A stretch of 64,000 nt of DNA from SAR116 cluster bacterium AG-447-A06 (GCA_003212345.1 QCPZ01000006.1:40036-104035); one strand, 5' to 3'; counted from the stretch's first letter, positions 36,387-46,855 are shown. Program-made: numbers and translations. The notes: a model not told the origin generated them from the sequence alone.

Positions 36387-38042
36387 ATGAAAGAAAATGA
36401 TGAATTTGACTACGTGATCGTTGGGGCAGGCAGCGCAGGCTGTGTTTTGGCAAATCGCTTAAGTGAATGTGGAAAATACAGGATTTGCCTCCTTGAAGCG
36501 GGAGGAACTGACTGGCACCCCCTAATACATATCCCCGCTGGGTTCGTAAAAACTCTCATTAACCCAAAGCTAAATTGGATGTATGTGAGCGAGCCAAGCC
36601 CCGGAACGAATGGCCGTGCAATTCCCGCGCCACGTGGAAAAGTGCTCGGTGGGTCCAGTTCGATAAATGGAATGGGGTTTAATAGAGGACAAGCGATGGA
36701 TTTTAATGTCTGGGCTCAAAAAGGCAATCGTGGTTGGTCTTACGATGACGTCCTCCCATATTTCTGCCGATTTGAGACTTATAAATCAGGAGGAGACTTA
36801 GCCTATCGAGGCCAAAATGGTGAGATGACAATTACTGACCTTGATTGGCGCGATCCCCTCTGTGAGGCTTACATTGATGGTGCTAATTCGTTGGGCATTC
36901 CGAGAAACCCGGACTACAACGGAAAGGCGCAAGAGGGCATTTCTTATTTGCAAAGAACTGTGAATGGAAGGACTAGAATGAGCGCAGCAAAGGCCTTCCT
37001 AAATCCTGCTAAAAAACGACCCAACCTAAAAGTTATCACGAACGCACATGTGACAAGGGTAACATTAAGTGGCAAGCAAGTGACTGGCGTCAGCTATCAT
37101 AAGGGCGGAGTGCGTGGTAAACAGATGCATTTAAAGGCAGCAAAAGAGGTCATTATCTCCGGCGGTGCCATTAACTCCCCACAATTGCTTCAGCTTTCTG
37201 GCATTGGCCCCGCAAGCCTTCTTCAACAGGTGGGCATTGATGTTCAACATGATCTCCCTGGTGTTGGCGAAAATCTCCGTGATCACTATGCAACCCGCTT
37301 AACGGCATCAGTCGAGGGAGTTCAAACAATTAATGATAGAGCCCATGGCATAAAACTTTTTGGCGAAGTTGCAAAATACTGTATCGGACAACAATCCATA
37401 CTTAATCTTGGGCCAACAACCGTATTCTGTTTTTGGCGTTCAAAACCTGGTTTAACAAACCCAGATGTCCAAATAAACTTCACACCGGGCACCCACCAAC
37501 GCGGCATGCAGTCAACCCTCGAGAAGAAATCTGGCTTCACTCTTGCTACTTGGCAACACCGTCCGGAGAGTTCTGGCTATGTCCGATCAGTTACTAACGA
37601 CCCATTTGACAAACCGGAGATACAACCAAATTATTTGTCAGATGACGAAGATCAAAGAGTAATTTTAGATGCTACAAAATTATGTAGAAGGCTAATGCAA
37701 ACTGATGCGCTAAAACCGTTTCAAGTGAAAGAAACCTATCCAGGAACTTCAATACAAAATGATAACGAACTACTTCACTCAATTCGTGATATTGGGCAAT
37801 CGATTTATCACTTAATGGGCACTTGTCGCATGGGGCCAATCAACGATCCAATGGCAGTGGTAGACGACCAATTAAAAGTTCATGGAATAGGCAACCTCCG
37901 AGTTATTGATGCGTCAATCATGCCTACCATGATATCAGCTAATCTTAATGCCGGTGTCTTAATGATTGCCGAAAAGGGTGCGGATTTGGTGTTAGGAAAA
38001 ACACCCCTCACAATGTCAGACCTTCAAAAACAAATCACATAA
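36387..38042 (+). CDS. GMC-family flavin oxidoreductase 3
   Basis: A 551-residue GMC oxidoreductase with FAD motif [20 protein letters not shown] signature [20 protein letters not shown] and the C-terminal active-site region IYHLMGTCRMG. The usual HP pair is HL here and the second motif reads ISANLNAGVLMIAEKGAD rather than the more common [11 protein letters not shown], so substrate or acceptor may differ from the other two. The ATG at 36387 (MKENDEFDYV) is preferred over an upstream TTG. It is directly downstream of the monooxygenase gene and probably cotranscribed. Confidence 0.87.
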   Translation: MKENDEFDYVIVGAGSAGCVLANRLSECGKYRICLLEAGGTDWHPLIHIPAGFVKTLINPKLNWMYVSEPSPGTNGRAIPAPRGKVLGGSSSINGMGFNRGQAMDFNVWAQKGNRGWSYDDVLPYFCRFETYKSGGDLAYRGQNGEMTITDLDWRDPLCEAYIDGANSLGIPRNPDYNGKAQEGISYLQRTVNGRTRMSAAKAFLNPAKKRPNLKVITNAHVTRVTLSGKQVTGVSYHKGGVRGKQMHLKAAKEVIISGGAINSPQLLQLSGIGPASLLQQVGIDVQHDLPGVGENLRDHYATRLTASVEGVQTINDRAHGIKLFGEVAKYCIGQQSILNLGPTTVFCFWRSKPGLTNPDVQINFTPGTHQRGMQSTLEKKSGFTLATWQHRPESSGYVRSVTNDPFDKPEIQPNYLSDDEDQRVILDATKLCRRLMQTDALKPFQVKETYPGTSIQNDNELLHSIRDIGQSIYHLMGTCRMGPINDPMAVVDDQLKVHGIGNLRVIDASIMPTMISANLNAGVLMIAEKGADLVLGKTPLTMSDLQKQIT

Positions 38043-38043
38043 A

Positions 38044-38079
38044 TATCTTTTTCACTGTTTGTGATCGTGAAAGATTTTT
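38044..38079 (+). terminator. Candidate terminator after GMC gene 3
   Basis: ATCTTTTTCAC and GTGAAAGAT form a bulged stem followed by a T run ending at 38079, just after the GMC stop codon and before the convergent pheT gene. Moderate stem strength. Confidence 0.45.
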
Positions 38080-38192
38080 AGATTAGCCAGTCAGGCAGTT
38101 ACTTGAAATTGACGCGCCAATGTATGAAAAACGCCTAGCAATTCTAGTCTAAATGCACCTGATATTTGGCGAAAATAAGTTGGTTAAAAAAA

Positions 38193-40598
38193 TCAAGCTC
38201 GTAATACCGCACCACATTTTTTCTCCGCTGCGGTTATAATCGCGTCACTAATTGATTCGATTTCTACTTCGCTAAGTGTAGCTTTTTCTGGGGTTAACGT
38301 AATCGTGACCGCAATCGATTTTTTACCAGCGGCAACGTTTTCGCCCTGATACACATCGAAAAGTTGAACATCACTTAACAATGAACCAGCCGCAGATTTT
38401 ATAGTTCTTAATAATTGGCTTGCGGGTAATTCACCGTCAAGAACAAATGCAAAATCACGGCTGACAGGTTGGAACGGGGACATTTTCAAATAGCTGCGCG
38501 CAGGACCACGTGGTTTAGGTAGTGGAACATCCTCAAGAAAGAATTCAAAACCAACAAGCGAGTTCCGAAGGCCAAAATGTGACACAACTGAGGGGTGGAT
38601 TTCACCAAACTGGGCCATCAATGTACGACCCTGAAGCAAGCGGCCACAACGGCCAGGATGAAAATAATCAGGTCCACCCTCCTCAATTTGCAAGCTATCA
38701 CGCCGTACACCAAGCGCGCGTAGCCCCGCCTCAACGTCAGCTTTAATATCAAACACATCCACCATCCGTCGGCTGCCATGCCATTCTCGCGGGGCCATGG
38801 CACCATGACGGATTCCCGCGACGGCAGTGCGTTGTTGATCCGGTGTATCACCAAAGAACACTGGGCCAATTTCAAACATCGCAACATCAGCTTCACCACG
38901 GTCCTGATTACACGCAGCAGCGGAAATTAGATTTGGTAAGGCCGATGGCCGCATAATCGACAAATCAGCACTAATAGGGTTGACCAACCGCAAGCAATCA
39001 TCACCACCTCCAAACATCACTGCCTCTTTTTCAGCAAGAAACGAGAATGTGACCGCCTCAGTTAGGCCACGTTGAGCCAATGCACGGCGCAAGCGTAACG
39101 GGCGCGCCTGTTTTGCGTTTACCGCGGGTTGGGCAACGACATGCTCACGCGGCAAATGCTGCATTGGCAAATGATCAAAGCCATAGATACGCCCAATTTC
39201 CTCAACCAAATCCGCGGCGCCGTCGATATCACCGCGCCATGGTGGTGGGCCTACCTGCCAACCACCATTTGCCTCACTAACGCTAAATCCAAGTAATTCT
39301 AAAATAGCTACTTGGCGGTCCTTAGGCACCTTAATGCCTGTAAGGCGTTCAACCTTATCAGTGGCAAGAAAGATAGTGCGTTGCCAAGCAGCACCAGCGC
39401 CTGCGCTTACCACATGGCTTGCCTCACCCCCACAAATATCCATCACCAAACGTGCTACATATCCTGAAACCCATTCTGGCGAGGTGACATCCAGGCCCCG
39501 CTCGAAGCGAAAACGAGCATCAGAATGAATGTTCAATTTACGCCCTGTCGTGGCAACTGAAATCTGATCAAAGATAGCAACCTCCAAGAACATGGATTTA
39601 GTAGCCTCACTAACACCGGTGCGCTCCCCGCCCATAATGCCAGCCAGATCATCCGGACCAGTAGCGTCTCCAATAACAAGCATGTCCTCGTCAAGCTCAT
39701 AGGTTTTTTCATTCAACGCTGTTATGGACTCACCCGTTTTTGCGAGTCTAATGATGAGCTTATCGCCATCAATCTTGTCAATATCATAAGCGTGTAAAGG
39801 TCGCCCAAGATCAACCATTACATAATTGGTAATATCGACCAACGCACTGATCGGACGTTGACCAATCGCGGTCAGGCGGTTCGCCATCCATGTTGGGCTA
39901 GCCGCATTCTTCAATCCGGTAAAAGTTCGGCCAGACACCATTGGGCAAAGATGTTCTTCCGCAGGCGTTAAATCCAACTGCCAGGATATCGGACTATCAA
40001 AACTGCCCTCAAGTGGGCTTGTGTCAATGTCTTTTAATCGTCCATAACCTGCTGCAGCCAAATCACGCGCCACGCCGCGCACCCCTAGACAATCTGCCCG
40101 GTTTGGAGTTATGGCAATTTCAATCATTGGATCATCAAGGCCAGCATATGTCGCAAATAGCGTTCCGATAGGGGCATCATCATCTAGATCAATAATGCCA
40201 TCATGATCATCCGAAATTTCCATTTCGCGCTCGGAACACAGCATACCATTTGACAGCTCACCACGAATTTCACCGGCTTTTAGCGTCGAATCAATGCCTG
40301 GAACATATGCCCCAACCGGGGCAAAAACGCCTTTCATGCCAGAACGCGCGTTTGGCGCACCACACACCACCTGAATAGGATCACCACTGCCGGTATTGAC
40401 CATGCATACACGCAATTTATCGGCATTTGGATGCTGTTCCGTGGAAATCACCTCGGCAATAATAAACGGGGCTAATGTTGCGGCACGATCAACCATGGAT
40501 TCAACTTCAAGCCCAAGCATTGGCAAGACATCAAGAATTTCGGCAAATGGACGATCTGTTTCTAAATGGTCAAACAACCAGTTACGGGTGAATTTCAT
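38193..40598 (-). CDS. pheT: Phenylalanyl-tRNA synthetase beta subunit
   Basis: An 801-residue subunit, full bacterial length. Domains in order are the EMAP-like tRNA-binding module (IIAEVISTEQHPNADKLRVC, about residues 45-150), the B3/B4 editing region, the B5 domain, the synthetase core-like region and the C-terminal anticodon-binding FDX-ACB domain (SPFQPVSRDFAFVLD to the end). It forms an alpha2-beta2 enzyme with PheS, charging tRNA-Phe and clearing Tyr-tRNA-Phe. pheS and pheT touch end to start at 40598. Confidence 0.96.
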   Translation of the reverse strand: MKFTRNWLFDHLETDRPFAEILDVLPMLGLEVESMVDRAATLAPFIIAEVISTEQHPNADKLRVCMVNTGSGDPIQVVCGAPNARSGMKGVFAPVGAYVPGIDSTLKAGEIRGELSNGMLCSEREMEISDDHDGIIDLDDDAPIGTLFATYAGLDDPMIEIAITPNRADCLGVRGVARDLAAAGYGRLKDIDTSPLEGSFDSPISWQLDLTPAEEHLCPMVSGRTFTGLKNAASPTWMANRLTAIGQRPISALVDITNYVMVDLGRPLHAYDIDKIDGDKLIIRLAKTGESITALNEKTYELDEDMLVIGDATGPDDLAGIMGGERTGVSEATKSMFLEVAIFDQISVATTGRKLNIHSDARFRFERGLDVTSPEWVSGYVARLVMDICGGEASHVVSAGAGAAWQRTIFLATDKVERLTGIKVPKDRQVAILELLGFSVSEANGGWQVGPPPWRGDIDGAADLVEEIGRIYGFDHLPMQHLPREHVVAQPAVNAKQARPLRLRRALAQRGLTEAVTFSFLAEKEAVMFGGGDDCLRLVNPISADLSIMRPSALPNLISAAACNQDRGEADVAMFEIGPVFFGDTPDQQRTAVAGIRHGAMAPREWHGSRRMVDVFDIKADVEAGLRALGVRRDSLQIEEGGPDYFHPGRCGRLLQGRTLMAQFGEIHPSVVSHFGLRNSLVGFEFFLEDVPLPKPRGPARSYLKMSPFQPVSRDFAFVLDGELPASQLLRTIKSAAGSLLSDVQLFDVYQGENVAAGKKSIAVTITLTPEKATLSEVEIESISDAIITAAEKKCGAVLRA

Positions 40599-41683
40599 TA
40601 TACACCACCCCCAGATAGGCCGGCATGGATAGATGGCGCATCAAATGGAAGAAATCCATAATGCCTCATCCAGCGCAGATCACTATCATAAAAGGTACGC
40701 AAATCCGGAATGCCGTATTTCAGCATCGCAATGCGCTCGATTCCCATACCAAAGGCAAATCCCTGGTATTTTTCGGGATCATAACCACAGTTTTCCAGCA
40801 CACGCGGATTTACCATACCAGACCCAAGAATTTCCAACCAATCATCTCCAGCCCCAATTTTCAGCGCTCCATTTTGCCGAGTGCAGCCAATATCAACTTC
40901 GGCAGATGGCTCAGTAAAGGGAAAATAGCTTGGGCGAAACCGGACTGGTAAATCATCGACACCAAAAAAGGCACGACAAAAATCAATCAAACAGCCCTTT
41001 AAATGCCCCATATGGATGCCATCACCGATCACCAACCCCTCGCATTGGTGAAACATTGGTGAATGGGTAGCATCGTGGTCTGACCGGTAGGTCCGGCCCG
41101 GCACTATAATACGAATCGGCGGGTCGTTGGACTCCATCGTACGAATTTGCACTGGAGATGTGTGAGTGCGCAACACTTTGCGCCTTCCCTCAGCATCGAC
41201 TGGTAGATAAAAAGTGTCATGCTCTTGGCGAGCCGGATGCTCCGGAGGGATATTCAGCGCAGTAAAATTATAATAATCAGATTCAATGTCTGGCCCTTCG
41301 GCAACCTGAAAACCCATTTCCCCAAAAATAGCAATCACTTCTTCAATAGTCCGAGATAGCGGGTGAAGGCGAGCATCTGTTTCCGGTCGGCTTGGCAGGC
41401 TAACATCGAGCCGTTCTGCCTCAAGCCGTTCGTTGAGGACGGCAGCAGCTAATATTTTTTGTTTGGCAGCAATGGCATTGGCAATATCATCCTTCACCTT
41501 ATTCAGTGTTTGGCCAGCAACTCTGCGATCCTCAGCATTCATGCCGCCAAGTTCCCGCATCATTAACGAAATACGCCCTTTCTTCCCGAGCGCGTCAATC
41601 CGGATGGCCTCTAGCACGTCGAGGCTATCCGCTATGGCTATAGCGCCAATAATTTCTGAAGAAACGGCATCAAGGCTTTCCAT
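40598..41683 (-). CDS. pheS: Phenylalanyl-tRNA synthetase alpha subunit
   Basis: A 361-residue class II synthetase catalytic subunit. Motif 2 is in [12 protein letters not shown] and [18 protein letters not shown]; motif 3 is [18 protein letters not shown]. The N-terminal coiled-coil arm (about residues 1-90) binds tRNA. The order thrS-infC-rpmI-rplT-pheS-pheT is the same as in E. coli. In enterobacteria a Phe-rich leader (pheM) precedes pheS; no phenylalanine codon run is seen in the 179-base gap here, so that form of attenuation is probably absent. Confidence 0.96.
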   Translation of the reverse strand: MESLDAVSSEIIGAIAIADSLDVLEAIRIDALGKKGRISLMMRELGGMNAEDRRVAGQTLNKVKDDIANAIAAKQKILAAAVLNERLEAERLDVSLPSRPETDARLHPLSRTIEEVIAIFGEMGFQVAEGPDIESDYYNFTALNIPPEHPARQEHDTFYLPVDAEGRRKVLRTHTSPVQIRTMESNDPPIRIIVPGRTYRSDHDATHSPMFHQCEGLVIGDGIHMGHLKGCLIDFCRAFFGVDDLPVRFRPSYFPFTEPSAEVDIGCTRQNGALKIGAGDDWLEILGSGMVNPRVLENCGYDPEKYQGFAFGMGIERIAMLKYGIPDLRTFYDSDLRWMRHYGFLPFDAPSIHAGLSGGGV

Positions 41684-41862
41684 TATTTCCCACCATTGGT
41701 CAACTAATTATTACGCTTGGCAATTTACGCATTCTTTCGGCTTGGCAACAACAAGCCGCTGTGATCACAGTTGCCAGAACAATCATGGTCAAAACCAATC
41801 ATTTTTTCTGGCACCGGTCAACACAACGGCTCATCTGTCATCTCTCGTCTTTGGGATAATCC

Positions 41863-42216
41863 CTAGCTTGCCGCTTTCGACCGCTCTACTAGAGCCTCAA
41901 ATGCACGTGGCTCGTTCACCGCAAGATCTGCGAGCATTTTACGATCAACTTCCACTCCAGCTTTAATCAGCCCACCCATCATTTGTGAATAAGTCACACC
42001 ATGAAGGCGTGCTGCCGCATTGATCCGCTGAATCCAAAGAGCACGAAATTCCCTCTTGCGGACACGCCGGTCACGATAGGCATATTGACGTGCCTTATCG
42101 ACGGCTTGGGTAGCGGTTCTGAATGTATTCTTCCGACGTCCATAATAGCCCTTGGCCGCCTTGATTACCTTGGCGTGACGGGCGTGTGTCGTGGTACCTC
42201 TTTTTACGCGTGCCAT
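41863..42216 (-). CDS. rplT: 50S ribosomal protein L20
   Basis: A 117-residue, highly basic ribosomal protein with the typical start [18 protein letters not shown] and [16 protein letters not shown]20 binds 23S rRNA early in assembly and in many bacteria represses its own operon by binding the mRNA. It follows rpmI after 13 bases. Confidence 0.97.
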   Translation of the reverse strand: MARVKRGTTTHARHAKVIKAAKGYYGRRKNTFRTATQAVDKARQYAYRDRRVRKREFRALWIQRINAAARLHGVTYSQMMGGLIKAGVEVDRKMLADLAVNEPRAFEALVERSKAAS

Positions 42217-42229
42217 TGTAAAGCCTCCG

Positions 42230-42427
42230 TTATGCGTATGGAAGGAAACGTTTTACAATGCGCGCATCGGCATCGCTCAAAATCATGGTGCCACGAGCTT
42301 GACGTTTCATTTTCTGGGAACGGCGACGTAAGTTATGGCTAAGGAATGCAGCTGAGCCGCGAACCTTACCGCTTGCGGTCAGGCGAAAGCGTTTTTTCGC
42401 ACCGCTTTTAGTCTTCATTTTGGGCAT
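42230..42427 (-). CDS. rpmI: 50S ribosomal protein L35
   Basis: A 65-residue basic protein with the L35 pattern [20 protein letters not shown] and a C-terminal VKRFLPYA. It lies immediately upstream of rplT. The 256-base gap upstream holds a terminator-like hairpin and a second stem close to the start, described separately. Confidence 0.97.
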   Translation of the reverse strand: MPKMKTKSGAKKRFRLTASGKVRGSAAFLSHNLRRRSQKMKRQARGTMILSDADARIVKRFLPYA

Positions 42428-42550
42428 TTTGACCTCTTTCTAACTAAAAGGAAGTTTTCCGCTCCTGTCCCCGAAGGACTCTCCTGAAAAAGGGGAGCAA
42501 AAACAAAAAAGCCGGCCGGGCATGCCCTGTTTCTTTCAGGCCCGGTCGCG
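42428..42550 (-). promoter_or_regulatory. Structured rpmI leader with terminator-like hairpin
   Basis: On the minus strand, a GC-rich stem-loop (arms within 42512-42546; an internal GGGCATGCCC palindrome offers an alternative fold) is followed by six T at 42510-42505. Just downstream, GCTCC (42461-42465) can pair with GGAGC (42494-42498), enclosing a GTCC-TTCG-type hairpin; CTCC at 42481-42484 can compete for the same bases. The layout between infC and rpmI resembles an attenuator or an L20/L35 autoregulatory leader. Function is inferred from structure and position only. Confidence 0.55.
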
Positions 42551-42683
42551 ACAAATCTTACACTAAGCGTTGTATAGATATTAAATAACAGAATCAAGCC
42601 CTGATCACGATAAATGCGGTTACATCTTGCCGAGCATTCTATTCGCTATTTCTCTGACAATTTTACTTGCAGTTAATACCCGC

Positions 42684-43220
42684 TTATTTGGGAGCTAACA
42701 CCATAATCATCTGGCGCCCCTCCATCTTGGGCATTGCCTCAACCTTGGCATATCCATCAGTCTCATTCTGAACACGAGTCAACACAACTGCACCAAGGTC
42801 TTGATGTGCCATTTCACGGCCCCGGAAACGCAAGGTCACCTTTACCTTATCTCCGCTATCAAGGAACTTTTGCACGCTTCGCATTTTGACTTGATAATCA
42901 TGCTCGTCAATATTTGGGCGCAGTTTGATTTCTTTAACGTCAATGATCTTTTGCTTCTTTCGGGCTTCATTAGCTCGTTTTTGCGCTTCATATTTGAATT
43001 TACCATAATCGAGAATCTTACAAACGGGAGGGTCGACGTTGGGTTGCACTTCAACCAAATCGAGACCAAAATCTTCAGCTTGACGAATTGCTTCTGATGT
43101 TTCTAGAACTCCCAATTGGGCACCTTCCGGGTCGATGCAGCGTACTTTTGGTGCACGAATGGCATCATTCACGCGCGGGCCATCCAAAATGGGTGGCGTG
43201 TTATTGTGTGGACGTACTAT
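42684..43220 (-). CDS. infC: Translation initiation factor IF-3 with AUA start
   Basis: A 178-residue IF-3. The N-terminal domain includes [14 protein letters not shown] and the C-terminal domain [20 protein letters not shown] and [12 protein letters not shown], which binds the 30S platform. The usual alphaproteobacterial N terminus (a few residues, then RRPHN--PP---GPRVN) is recovered only if translation begins at ATA (43218-43220), giving [11 protein letters not shown] before the first TTG. GAGGAG lies six bases upstream of ATA, while no ATG, GTG or TTG lies in frame between the upstream TGA stop and ATA. Rare start codons let IF-3 repress its own synthesis, as with AUU in E. coli. An alternative start at the TTG (43187) would lose the leader and lacks a ribosome binding site. 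Confidence 0.93.
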   Translation of the reverse strand: MVRPHNNTPPILDGPRVNDAIRAPKVRCIDPEGAQLGVLETSEAIRQAEDFGLDLVEVQPNVDPPVCKILDYGKFKYEAQKRANEARKKQKIIDVKEIKLRPNIDEHDYQVKMRSVQKFLDSGDKVKVTLRFRGREMAHQDLGAVVLTRVQNETDGYAKVEAMPKMEGRQMIMVLAPK

Positions 43221-43342
43221 GTAACTCTCCTCTAACGGTCAACAACGAAATATCCTGTCTTCACCGTGATTATGTTGACGAAAACTCGTATTGATTACCA
43301 AAAACAGTGGATTAATACCAGTTTTTTTGATTTTTCCAACAA

Positions 43343-45304
43343 TCAATCATCACATTGGATGTTTTTTAACCCTGCTTGCGGCTCATTAGCCATATCCGGG
43401 GCAAGGCTTTCCACGCGAAGCATTGCCAATGCTTCCTCTGTGTCAATAACCTTTTGCTCGTTTGATCCAAGCCTGCGCAATGCAACCTTACCCGCTTCGG
43501 CCTCGCGACCTCCAACGGCTAGAATAAAAGGTACTTTCATCACACTGTGTTCGCGTACTTTATAACTGATCTTTTCGTTCCTCAGATCCTTTTCAACCCT
43601 GAGACCGAGATCAGCGGCAGCGTCCGCAACTGTGCAGGCATAGTCATTTGCCTGATTGGTGATTGACGCTACAACAATTTGGACCGGTGCCAACCATGCA
43701 GGAAAGCGCCCGGCATATTGCTCAATCAGAATGCCAATCCATCTTTCCATTGACCCCAAAATAGCCCGATGAAGCATCACTGGGCGGTGCCGGTTACCGT
43801 CTTCACCAACATATTCAGCATCTAAACGATCAGGCAAAACGAAGTCTACTTGCAAGGTTCCACATTGCCAGTCTCGGCCAATCGCATCACGCAGCACGAA
43901 CTCTAGTTTTGGGCCATAAAATGCGCCTTCTCCCGGATTCAAAACCGTTTCAAGCTTAGCCGCCTTGGTGGCATCGGTCAAAGCTGCCTCGGCTCGGTCC
44001 CAAGTAGCATCATCGCCAGCGCGCACTTCTGGCCGGTCTGAGAATTTTACCCGTACATCATCAAACCCAAAATCGGCGTAGATGGACTGCAACAAAGAGC
44101 AGAATTCTACTGACTCGTCAGTGATCTGCTCTTCGGTACAAAAAATATGCGCATCATCCTGAGTAAAGGCCCGAACACGCATAATTCCATGTAGCGCTCC
44201 TGATGGTTCACTCCGATGGCAGGATCCAAATTCGGCCATGCGCAATGGTAAATCGCGATATGATTTAATACCCTGGCGAAAAATCTGCACATGGCATGGG
44301 CAATTCATAGGTTTCAAGGCCAGCGTTCGTTCATCATCCGACTGCGCGGTGAACATATTTTCACCAAATTTTTCCCAATGACCCGACGCCTCCCAGAGGC
44401 TGCGATCAACCAGTTGGGGAGTTTTTACCTCGCCATAGCCGGCAGCGTCGAGGCGACGGCGAACATAAGCTTCGATCTCCCGATAAAGCACCCAACCTTT
44501 TGTGTGCCAAAACACTGAACCAGCCGCTTCTTCTTGCAGATGAAATAGGCCAAGCTGTTTACCCAATTTACGATGATCACGTTTTTCAGCCTCCTCCAGC
44601 ATATGGAGATAGGCGGCCAAATCCTTTTCATTTGCCCATGCCGTTCCATAAATCCGTTGCAGCATTGGCCGGCTGCTATCACCGCGCCAATATGCGCCTG
44701 CCACCTTCATTAGCTTAAATGCGTGACCCAGTTTGCCAGTTGATGGCAAATGCGGACCACGGCACAAATCAATGAAACCACCCTGTTGATAGAGCGTCAC
44801 AGTTTCGTCAGCAGGAATGGCTTCAACCAATTCTATTTTGAATGGCTCGTCATTCTTTTTGTAAAAGGCAACAGCTTCATCGCGAGTCCAAACATTGCGG
44901 ATAATAGCCTCGTCACGATCAACAATATCATGCATTCGCTTTTCAATCGACGCAAGATCATCTTCGCTAAAAGCGGTTTCGCGGTGAAAATCATAATAAA
45001 AGCCATTCTCGATTGCTGGCCCGATGGTGACTTGCGTTTCAGGAAACAGTTCCAAAACCGCTTCCGCCATCACATGCGCACAATCATGGCGCAGCAATGC
45101 AAGTGCCTGTTCATGCTTGGCTGTCACAAGCGATAAACGCGCATCATCCTCAATCGGACGATTTAAGTCCCATTCGGCATCATTAACAACGGCGAGTAAT
45201 GCGGCTTTAGCAAGGCCTGGACCAATATCAGCAGCAATTACCGCTGGCGTTACCGGCCCCTCGTATGACCGCAGTGAACCATCTGGGAGCGTTATATCTG
45301 GCAT
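43343..45304 (-). CDS. thrS: Threonyl-tRNA synthetase
   Basis: A 653-residue class II synthetase. An N-terminal TGS-like domain (about 1-60) is followed by the editing domain with its [11 protein letters not shown] motif, the catalytic core including zinc ligands in [27 protein letters not shown] (motif 2) and motif 3 around [18 protein letters not shown], and the C-terminal anticodon-binding domain. It is first in the thrS-infC-rpmI-rplT-pheST order. Length is normal. Confidence 0.96.
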   Translation of the reverse strand: MPDITLPDGSLRSYEGPVTPAVIAADIGPGLAKAALLAVVNDAEWDLNRPIEDDARLSLVTAKHEQALALLRHDCAHVMAEAVLELFPETQVTIGPAIENGFYYDFHRETAFSEDDLASIEKRMHDIVDRDEAIIRNVWTRDEAVAFYKKNDEPFKIELVEAIPADETVTLYQQGGFIDLCRGPHLPSTGKLGHAFKLMKVAGAYWRGDSSRPMLQRIYGTAWANEKDLAAYLHMLEEAEKRDHRKLGKQLGLFHLQEEAAGSVFWHTKGWVLYREIEAYVRRRLDAAGYGEVKTPQLVDRSLWEASGHWEKFGENMFTAQSDDERTLALKPMNCPCHVQIFRQGIKSYRDLPLRMAEFGSCHRSEPSGALHGIMRVRAFTQDDAHIFCTEEQITDESVEFCSLLQSIYADFGFDDVRVKFSDRPEVRAGDDATWDRAEAALTDATKAAKLETVLNPGEGAFYGPKLEFVLRDAIGRDWQCGTLQVDFVLPDRLDAEYVGEDGNRHRPVMLHRAILGSMERWIGILIEQYAGRFPAWLAPVQIVVASITNQANDYACTVADAAADLGLRVEKDLRNEKISYKVREHSVMKVPFILAVGGREAEAGKVALRRLGSNEQKVIDTEEALAMLRVESLAPDMANEPQAGLKNIQCDD

Positions 45305-45571
45305 TATCCGTCAAAACCTCATTTAACAACCTGGCCAATTATAATTTGAAGCGCCACAATCTGGACCAGCCAAAAAACGTAACCATCCTGCGTCAGCGCA
45401 CAGCCAATTTCTACTTATCTTGCGCAGACCATAGCCCTACCCGAATCTAAACTCAATACCAGTGGCCATACACCATACATATCTGAGGTCCACCCCGTTG
45501 AACCAAGCACTACACATTTACAGAGAATTGAGGTAATTACTCAAAACAAACATTGATTATGAAACGTAATA

Positions 45572-46777
45572 TCACACGGATTTTTGTTTTTTCTCTGCCG
45601 CCACCCTCTCCAGCACCCTTCGATAAATCTTCATCGTTTCGTAACACATTGTCTCAGTCGAAAAATTTTGTTCGATATGCCGGCGGGCTGCCTTCGCCAG
45701 CGTTTTACGTTGCCGCGGGCTAAGAGACAAGGCTGCTAAAAGCGCTTCGGCAAGGCTATTCACATCTTTGGGCCGCGCGAGCCAGCCGGTTTTCCCAGGT
45801 ATGATCGACTCAACGGCGCCTCCATGATCAAACGCAACGATGGGACGGCCCATCGCCTGGGCCTCCAATGCAACACGACCAAATGGTTCTGGTGTAATGG
45901 ACGGCATCACAACTACATCAGCAACCATCAAGGCGGCTGGCATGTCGTCAACGATAGGAGTTAATCGGAATCGGCCTTCCAAACCCAATTTGTCACCGAA
46001 ACGCGCCAACCCACTGACAAAAGAAGGTTTGCCATCACCAGCACCAATCATCAAACAGATGAAGGGTTGATCTTTGATTTTGGCAAGGGCCTGTAGCAAG
46101 ATATGATGGCCTTTCCATTCGGTTGCTCGTGCTGGCAACATGACCACTGGCACGTCCTCGGGAACTGCCAGATTATCAACAAAATTGATGATCCGCGTCT
46201 GGTTTACCCTCTCCGGGCTGAACAAATCAATGTCAACCCCTCGATGGACCACGCTCAGGCGATCTTCAATGCCAAAATACTGGCTTGTGATCAATTCTTT
46301 CACATAATTGGAAATCGCAATTACATGATTGGTCTTCAGCATTTTGCCATTATACCGACGTTTAAAAGCCGAACCCGCGAGAAAGCGGCCATGAACTGTG
46401 CTGACCGTTGCGATGCCAAGGTTGCTTGCGGCAGGAAGTGCAATCCAGGCAGGAGCACGCGATCTAACATGCACAAGATCAACTTTCTCACTGATAAGAA
46501 TCGCTTTGAGCTGACGACGGATTTTGGGCCAACGAAATGGGTTTTTACTGTTCACATCAAGTTGGTGATGAATAGCCCCAATCCGGTCTAGGTGGCGCAC
46601 CATCGGACCGCCTCTTGAAATGACAATGGCACGGCCCCCGTGTTGCTGGATCGCAGCTGCCGTTTCCAACGTGCCTCGTTCTACCCCGCCGCGCACAAGA
46701 GCTGGAAGGATTTGCATGATTGTCGGTGCGGCCAACCCTCGCCGTTTTAGCGTATTTGATTTTGGTGTTAGTATCAT
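45572..46777 (-). CDS. Family-4-type glycosyltransferase
   Basis: A 401-residue GT-B-fold retaining glycosyltransferase. The N-terminal GGVERGTLETAAAI segment is typical, and the C-terminal donor site shows the E-x7-E pattern in PEPFGRVALEAQAMGRPIVAFD. Likely role is lipopolysaccharide or other surface glycan assembly on the cytoplasmic face; sugar and acceptor are unknown. Divergent from the alpha/beta hydrolase gene. Confidence 0.85.
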   Translation of the reverse strand: MILTPKSNTLKRRGLAAPTIMQILPALVRGGVERGTLETAAAIQQHGGRAIVISRGGPMVRHLDRIGAIHHQLDVNSKNPFRWPKIRRQLKAILISEKVDLVHVRSRAPAWIALPAASNLGIATVSTVHGRFLAGSAFKRRYNGKMLKTNHVIAISNYVKELITSQYFGIEDRLSVVHRGVDIDLFSPERVNQTRIINFVDNLAVPEDVPVVMLPARATEWKGHHILLQALAKIKDQPFICLMIGAGDGKPSFVSGLARFGDKLGLEGRFRLTPIVDDMPAALMVADVVVMPSITPEPFGRVALEAQAMGRPIVAFDHGGAVESIIPGKTGWLARPKDVNSLAEALLAALSLSPRQRKTLAKAARRHIEQNFSTETMCYETMKIYRRVLERVAAEKKQKSV

Positions 46778-46855
46778 TGTTCTTTATAAATGATTGTTAT
46801 TTGCGAAAAGGTTCAAGATGCAATCACACAAGGCCGATGAGAGGAAGTTTGGCAT

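Noticed and set aside
41700..41786. 28-codon minus-strand frame in the rplT-pheS gap
   Set aside because: It encodes a hydrophobic peptide with a CCC run but has no ribosome binding site and no phenylalanine run, so it is not a pheM-type leader.
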